Of a stretch of DNA of 64,000 nt, positions 58,160 through 64,000 are shown one piece after another (positions within the stretch are counted from its first letter, which is position 1; every line of letters begins with the position of its first letter). Origin of the DNA: Pseudofabraea citricarpa (Eukaryota > Ascomycota > Leotiomycetes > Helotiales > Dermateaceae). A model generated the notes under the pieces. The model saw nothing but the letters and a program-made list of their open reading frames with translations, searched no databases and was not told where the DNA came from. The position numbers and the translations under genes are program-made. The stretch lies in the NCBI GenBank assembly GCA_029641185.1, contig JAPWGK010000001.1:1810501-1874500 (forward strand), given 5' to 3'.

Positions 58160-58195
58160 GAGGAGATGAGATGAGATGAGATGAGATGAGATGAG
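58160..58195. repeat. GAGAT pentamer array
   Basis: About six GAGAT units in succession after a GACGAGACGAG lead-in; simple microsatellite. Confidence 0.88.
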
Positions 58196-58754
58196 GGGAG
58201 TGTGGCAACGGGACGAGCGTCGAGCAGGTGAACTGTGCTGGTGATGCTGGTGAGTACTCCAGAGTCCATACAGTAACCAGACAAAACACTCCCAGACACA
58301 CAGACAAACAGACAAACAGAACGAACCAAAGGACCCTGAACCGGACCCCCCGGCAAAACGTTATCGAGCCGTGTTTCATCGAGATGAAGCTCAATCTACA
58401 ATCTCGTCAACCCAAACTATTAAATTGCTCGCGAAATCAATTACCTCATCATCATCATCACCATCATTGTCATCTTGAACTCACCATCTAATTAATTCTC
58501 CTCCCACGAGATTGTGCTTATTACAACGACATGCCTACCCATACTAGCTGTAGTAATCCATCATCATCATCATCATCATCTCTCCATACTCTCTCTGCCC
58601 AGTACCTACCCATCTTCCATGTTCCGAGTAACGGCATCCACACAAGAATCATCTGTCGTGCCAACAACAAGTGCCTGTTGTCCTTGTCCTTGTCGCTGTC
58701 TCGGCCGACTTGTCTCATGCTGTATGCTGCGTAGAGTTCCCATTCCCTCCCTGC

Positions 58755-58812
58755 TGGCTTTGGCTTTGGCTTTGGCTTTGGCTTTGGCTCTGGCTCTGCC
58801 TTTGGCTTTGGC
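58755..58812. repeat. TTTGGC hexamer array
   Basis: About nine units of TTTGGC, some changed to TCTGGC. One strand encodes Leu-Ala/Trp-Leu, the other Pro-Lys/Ala-Lys dipeptides, explaining the repetitive open frames there. Confidence 0.88.
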
Positions 58813-60145
58813 TTTGTGACAGAGAACCGCCACCTGCAAGTAGCCATGGCCAAGCAAGACGAGTACCATTGAAACAGCAACCACCATTCCACCTGCAATA
58901 ATTCCATCCCCCATCCCGAATTCCCCCAGCGAATCATGAGCACCCCACACGTGCTCTCTGCCACGAACAACCTTAAGGCTCCAGGGACCAGAGGATCACG
59001 TCTGTTGGACTGTGCCACCTGATGCCACACCTCCCTCACGGGAGAGTGCAGAAGCTCAACGTCGAGGCCAGCAACAGTGTCTCACCGTCCGAAGAGGTCG
59101 AGTTACAACATCAACTACTCCCAGACTGTGTCGCTCCAGGAGGCTGGTGTCTGTCACCTGCACGGCCGTGCTACGCCGGTCTCCCCCTGGCCTCCAATGG
59201 TAGCGTCTTAAGAGCAACTTGCAGCTGTGGTTCTGTCTTGCCTGCTTCAACCCTGCCTGATATGACCAAGTCCTGTGCTGAAGCTGCTATATCTAACATA
59301 CCTATCCCAGGTGCTGCAGCCACGCGGCTCTCCCGTACGCGGCCATACAGAAGCTGCATGTCCTTCGCCATTTCCAGTCCTTCTTTCTCTGACCTTGATC
59401 CGCGGTTGATGACACGCAGCCTTCTAGCCCTCGAGAGATGCAGTCGGTCAAACCCAGGATCCATTGCTTGGTGAGTTGTGATCCTATGGGGTCCTTTACC
59501 CCGTGATCCTAGCCCTTCACGACGCTTGTCCTTTGTTATAAGCCGCAATCCGATACTGTTCCCGAGGTTGGCAGATGCTTGCTCGAGTCGATTATCACTT
59601 TGGCAACTGCGACGAAGTGTCAAGCCATAGCACAAACTCGACAAGGAACGACATCAGGAACTACTACCAGTCCGCCGAAGATGGCAGTTGGATTTCCAAA
59701 CTTCGCGGGATGTCCGGATGTCGAACCTGACCTGTCTCCAGCCCAATCAGTACCTACCTATGTATGTCGATGGTTGCACATCTTGGTTAGTTGGTTGTGC
59801 GAGGGGTGGTGGGGGAGGCCAGCAAGTGCTTGCGAGCGTAGGTGCGTCACTGGGCAGCCACGGTGTCTATTTTGTTGGGATACTGAAGCTTTATTGGAGT
59901 GGTTGTGTTATCTCTCCTTTGCGCCTTTGGTGTTGACGTCTGCGTGCTCCCGAAAGGGGGAACGATCTCCGCATGGCGCCCTTCACTCGACAACAGCGTC
60001 GTCCAGATTTCTTTGGCCAAAGTAACTCACGATGCCCAAGCTATAAATTCAAATATAGCCTCCTAGAAAATGTCAACTGTAAGCTTTCTGATACACATAC
60101 ATTTCTCCGACCTTTTAGATTGGACTTTTTGGCCACGGCTTCAGT

Positions 60146-62319
60146 ATGGAAACTGCACTGCCTAATACCGGCCAGCGATTTCGGCTCAAGGGCTATATAC
60201 TTTACTCGGCAATAATATCGCTTGGTGGCTTTTTGAATGGGCGAGTCTGATGAGAAATGTCCTCGCAAAGCAGCAGCTAACTTCAGTAGATATGATACAG
60301 GCTCAATCGGAGCCGTGACGCAGATGCCCTCGTTCAAAGGCTCCATCAGCAGCCTGTCTCCGACAATGCAAGGCTTTACCGTGGCTCTGATTATGATGAC
60401 GGGCGCGGTTCCTGGCATACTTGCTGGTCAGTTGGCCGATCGCTTCGGTCATCTTCGTATTGTTATGGGCGGTGCCCTGACTTTCACACTGGGAGCCTCT
60501 CTCGAAGCCGGATCCAGCACGCTCCCGATTTTTCTGGTTGGCAGAGCGCTTGCTGGAATTGGCCAAGGGCTGTGGATTACCAACGTATCCGTGTAAGAGA
60601 AAGAGATCCTGCGTTGGTTGCGGATGGGAACTGATGGGCCTGGCAGATACATCACGGAAATAGCCCCAAGCGGCCAGCGAGGTGCACTGGTCTCATTCGC
60701 TCAGTTCATGGCAGCTGCGGGGATCTGCAGCGGATACTTCACTTGTTATGGCAGTATCCATATTGCTTCTGATCTCTCTTTCCGCCTCCCATTCATCTTG
60801 CAAGCGATCGTCTCGCTTGTATTCGCATTCAGCTGCCTCTATCTACCCATGTCTCCACGGTGGCTTCTGGCCAATGGTCGCCGTATAGAAGCGCTTCACG
60901 CCATTGAGCGTCTCGACATACCTAGAGCTGAGGCCGAGAAGGACATCCTACGGCCCCCGCAGCAGGCAACCAGACCTGAGACGAGTGCTGCCACCAATAG
61001 GTTTTTCAGCATCTTCAGACGGGAATACAGAGGGAGGACTATGCTCGCGTTTTTTGTACTGGGAGTAATACAACTATGTGGCATAGATGGGGTCCTTTAT
61101 GTACGTTATTTGCATCACTACAACCGTCTAGGGCTAAGGCTAACCCCCGCTATTTGGGAACGAAAAATGCAAGCCTATTTTAGCACAAGCGATAACATAA
61201 AAAGCATAAAGGTTTATAGTACCTATAGTTCCCCAGAAGCACTAGGAGTTTATTATACCTGTTATATCAAATGTACCAGATAGTCGTAATACTTCAAAGG
61301 TATTATAAACGTTTGGTCCTTTTGATATTGCAAGTCTCATAACCCTCTAATGCTTTGACGGATTTAAAATATTATAAATTTCTAGTAGTGTTTTCGATAT
61401 TATTGCTTATGCCAAAGTGGCTTTTTTTTCGTCGCTGAATAGCTCGAACAGTATGCACCCATCTTATTTGCGCAGGCGGGTCTCCCTGAAGGAACAGCCT
61501 CGTTTTTGGCGTCTGGCGTCTCTGCGATTCTTATGCTTCTGATCTCTGTTCCTGCCTTCCTCTACGCCGACCGCTGGGGACGCCGTGCCTCGATTATCAC
61601 TGGTGGCATCCTACTTTCCAGCTGCAGTATGCCTATCATTCTTCATTGCGGAAAAGAATCTAACATCATCATCACCTGCAGTGTTCGTCATAGGCAGCCT
61701 TTATGCCTCAGGCAGTGTGCATGCACACACAGGTGCAGGAAGATGGCTTGTTATAATTCTCATCTTCCTTTTCGCTCTCAGCTATTGCGCAACTTGGTTC
61801 GTCGAATCACATTCCAAATTCCCGTTTTAAACATGTTCTAGGAGCTAACTCAATCCTCTTCTCTAAAAAGGGGCGTGGTGGGCAAGATCTACGCGAGTGA
61901 AATCCAACCCCCTCAGACTCGTGCGACCACAAATAGTGTGGCTCAGGGTTTAAACTTCGTAGGTCTAGATAGCACTCATATGTAATACTATATTGATTAT
62001 CTAATAGTTTACAAATTGGCTTGTTGCTTTCACCACTCCTATTTTCCTCGCACACTCAAGCTACGGGGCATACTTCCTATTTGGGGGGGTTTCCTTGCTT
62101 AGTGTCATAGTTCTCGCAATGTACATGCCAGAGACGAGAGGTTATTCTCTTGAGTACATTCAAGAAGGGTTCCAGGCCCTGGCAACGAACAGCCGAGAGG
62201 AGAGGAGTCGAGTCAGAAGGTTCTTGTCTGGACCTGTGCTACCGAATACTGAACTGGCGCTTGCGAGCTCGAGCGAACTTACTGGAGGTATAATGAGAAT
62301 AGAACTAGGGAGTGTGTGA
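60146..62319 (+). CDS. MFS sugar porter (hexose-transporter family)
   Basis: Seven exons, 60146-60240, 60290-60592, 60647-61100, 61452-61626, 61682-61796, 61871-61958 and 62008-62319, sum to 1542 nt, 513 residues. The start METALPNTGQRFRLKGYILYS leads into GGFLNGYDTGSIGAV, the sugar-porter first helix. Other signatures: GQLADRFGHLR, GRALAGIGQG, VYITEIAPSGQRG, PMSPRWLLANGR, QLCGIDGVLYYAPILF (here Leu-Cys-Gly-Ile-Asp for the usual Gln-Phe-x-Gly-Ile-Asn), ADRWGRR, and the terminal PETRGYSLEYIQ. Twelve membrane helices are accounted for. Intron 1 needs a GC donor (60241) and intron 3 is 351 nt and AT-rich, much longer than neighbours; nonetheless the joined frame is intact, so I call it a functional gene. 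Substrate unknown; a hexose or quinate-like sugar is likely. Confidence 0.88.
61101..61451 (+). other. Atypically long AT-rich intron of the sugar transporter
   Basis: 351 nt against about 45-75 nt for other introns here. GTACGT donor; acceptor after CTCGAACAG restores VLY-YAPILF. The first 60 codons remain open in frame, so retention would add a foreign tail before a stop at 61281. No terminal inverted repeats were found by eye; an inserted element relic is possible. Confidence 0.7.
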
Positions 62320-62579
62320 GATGAATAGCGTCTCGAATATTAACCGACTTGGGAGAAGGCGGGGTGTTGTCTCTTAACTTTCGTACGAGGTTGCTAGATG
62401 GAGTGGCTTATCTTTCCTTTTATCTCGTGTTCTCTGTTTTTCTTCGGGTTGATACAGCAATACAAAGTAGTCTATACACCATAAAAGACCGGGACAGATT
62501 ATATAGACAAAAATAAATTGTTCAAGGACGTATCATACTACGTACCCTAGTTGGTGGTGCTAAAAGTACAAAGCTGCTG

Positions 62580-63927
62580 TCATGCATCACTTCTCGCTCT
62601 CGGCCGAGAATAATTGATAGTCACATCGACTGTTCTCTGAATCTCCATGCGCACATGTACATCATCATCTTGAGTCAAAATACTTGACGCATCACTTCGC
62701 AATATCGATCCACCTTTACCAGCCTCTTCGTCGTCAAAACGTTTAAATCTCTGATTTCGACCTGCGTGTGTTCTTGTCAGCATATCTATTTATTAACCAT
62801 ATGTTGGCGTGCCCTGCACTCACTCAAAATATGGTTTTCTTCTCCTGAGCCATTCCTGCTGGTATCAAATCCTGCCAAATTGAATGCGCGAAGAAGAGGT
62901 CGGATGGTAACCAATGAGGCTGCAATAATAGCCACTCCAGGCTCGACGAGGGTCCAAATCATTGAGTTTGTGGCCATGACTATAGAAATCATATTATCAG
63001 CCAAAACTGCATGTTACGAGAGAGTTGTCTGGTAGCCAGGCTTACAGAGGATGTCTTGAACTTTGGTAAGGTCTCTCAAGAACGAGATCCGTATGATGGT
63101 GGCAATGCTAGCACTGGAATCATGAAAAATCAGCAGACTGCAGGGCTTGTAGCGATGCATAGGTAACCCACAAGACTCCGAGGGAGAGAATTACCCCCAC
63201 GGACAATTTCTTCTGCAGACTCATGTTAATATTCCATATCATTGGAATCGGCAGCAGTGCATATAGCCAGTCGCTAGTAATTGACATTGTTGATAGTGCG
63301 TATGCCACGTAGATCAGTTTTCGGGTGCCTGCGCACTTCGCACCCTTGATAGTGAAGTTCCATTGCGCCTCGACCGGAGTGCATTGAAATACACTGTAGA
63401 AGAAGATGCCTAGTGACATGATTGTCACAATGGCAATGCTGATTCTCAGAATCCATATGTAAACAGAGCTAACGGCAAGCCTAAGGAGTAATACGCAGAC
63501 GCTCCATTTTATAAGCAACATGTTGACAATATAGGTTAGGAGGGCCAGTGATTGGAACTGTATGTGGTGTCAATGGCATGATAAGACTTTGCTGGGGAGT
63601 TAAATATGAACCTTCATGGACTGAATGACATTGTCCTGGGATATGACTGAATTGTGATGGCCCATGCCATAATGGAGGCCTCGGAGAGAACAAGCACAGG
63701 AGACGGTGAAGACGGCCTTGTCAAACGTTAGCTATATTTCTTTCGTCTTCATAGCCACCTATCTCTGAGCGCACCTGAGCTGCTATGATCAACCAGTCAT
63801 CAGCTTGGAATGCCTTGGTGAGTTTTATGCGCACGAAGCATCTCAAAGCAACAGAGATATAGGTAAATATCAGAAGTATCGTGCAAACTACAATCAGATA
63901 GTTGCCATTGTAATCATCCGGAGACAT
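62580..63927 (-). CDS. Rhodopsin-like 7TM protein, SAT4/Pth11-related family (5' end uncertain)
   Basis: Several exons on the minus strand; the stop is at 62580-62582. The most visible start is the ATG at 63927 (MSPDDYNGNYLIVV), but the frame stays open beyond it to the window edge, so an upstream exon may be missing. Membrane segments are readable: LIVVCTILLIFTYISVALRCF, AVFTVSCACSLRGLHYG, YVNMLLIKWSVCVLLL, WILRISIAIVTIMSLGIFF, LIYVAYALSTMSITSDW, SVGVILSLGVF and SATNSMIW-VEPGVAIIAASL. The conserved FQCTPVEAQWNF, ITSDWLYALLPIPMIWNINM and VEPGVAIIAA motifs are those of the fungal rhodopsin-like SAT4 family (Pth11-type without CFEM). Ligand unknown. The cytosolic tail is charged with a DDDVHVRMEIQRTVDV stretch. 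Confidence 0.85.
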
Positions 63928-64000
63928 CTGCGACAATCTCGATCCGGTCTGGTAGGGCGTATGTCGAGTGAATGAACTGGTGACTGGGCAGCAGTCATGG

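Larger units (their letters stand above)
56386..60145. other. 3.8 kb divergent intergenic region rich in tandem repeats
   Basis: Lies between starts of the CAP gene and the sugar transporter. Contains a run of G near 56599-56607, CACCACCAC near 57293-57312, GCAAGCAA words near 57520-57545, GAGAT pentamers at 58160-58195, CATCATCAT blocks near 58440-58470 and 58560-58580 and TTTGGC hexamers at 58755-58812. The segment 59000-59650 is free of simple repeats and is open on both strands (150 and 157 codons), but neither frame shows a recognisable motif. Confidence 0.5.

Noticed and set aside
60146..62319. Sugar transporter as a pseudogene
   Set aside because: It appears broken as raw frames, but all pieces join through plausible introns to 513 codons with family motifs in order.

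Overview
The window is nuclear DNA of a filamentous ascomycete (Pezizomycotina). The evidence is many introns of about 45-75 nt with GTAAGT-like donors and CTAAC/CTAAT-type branch sites, and an orthologue set typical of moulds: SHO1, septin Cdc11/AspA, RO-3 dynactin, SAT4-type 7TM proteins and the ivd/mccA/mccB leucine genes. A leotiomycete (Helotiales-like) host is my best guess, but this is inference only. I saw no virus, CRISPR array, tRNA, rRNA or intact transposon.

Layout. 1-170: 5' end of an unidentified gene leaving the window on the minus strand, behind 3.8 kb of low-complexity DNA. 3997-6243: a divergent protein kinase fused to a C-terminal ubiquitin-like domain. 6762-10201: GRAM-TBC-EF-hand Rab GAP. 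11187-17427: leucine-catabolism cluster (isovaleryl-CoA dehydrogenase divergent from MCC beta, followed by MCC alpha). 17862-19043: NAD(P)HX epimerase. 19283-19794: mitoribosomal protein bS16m. 20058-21918: vacuolar-type amino-acid transporter. 22862-23538: dynactin p24/RO-3. 26219-27333: osmosensor SHO1. 29334-30971: ceramide synthase. 32297-33313: Bax-inhibitor-1 family protein. 33996-35487: septin Cdc11-type. 36480-37857: PROPPIN (Hsv2/WIPI4-type). 38031-39015: spliceosomal Ist3/RBMX2-type RRM protein. 39367-41253: dynein light intermediate chain. 42048-43163: secretory-pathway membrane protein of unknown function. 43918-45204: SDR polyol dehydrogenase. 48938-50640: AreA/Mks1-like DUF1752 protein. 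51565-53990: DUF255 thioredoxin-like protein. 55243-56385: secreted CAP/PR-1 protein. 60146-62319: MFS sugar transporter. 62580-63927 or beyond: rhodopsin-like SAT4-family membrane protein.

Most gene models were rebuilt by hand across introns. For most multi-exon genes the exon lengths sum to a whole number of codons, which supports the splice sites given; the exceptions are flagged in their entries.

Genes alternate between compact head-to-head or tail-to-tail pairs and several multi-kilobase gene-free stretches rich in C/T tracts, microsatellites and a recurrent TACTGTAC word. Those stretches lie mostly upstream of signalling, polarity and regulatory genes and look like long promoter/5'-leader regions. 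The clearest functional unit is leucine degradation (IVD, MCC alpha, MCC beta). Dynactin, septin and dynein light intermediate chain genes within 19 kb give a loose cytoskeletal theme. The most unusual single gene is the kinase-ubiquitin-like fusion, whose catalytic loop is completed by an 11-nt exon and which carries a likely GC-AG intron.
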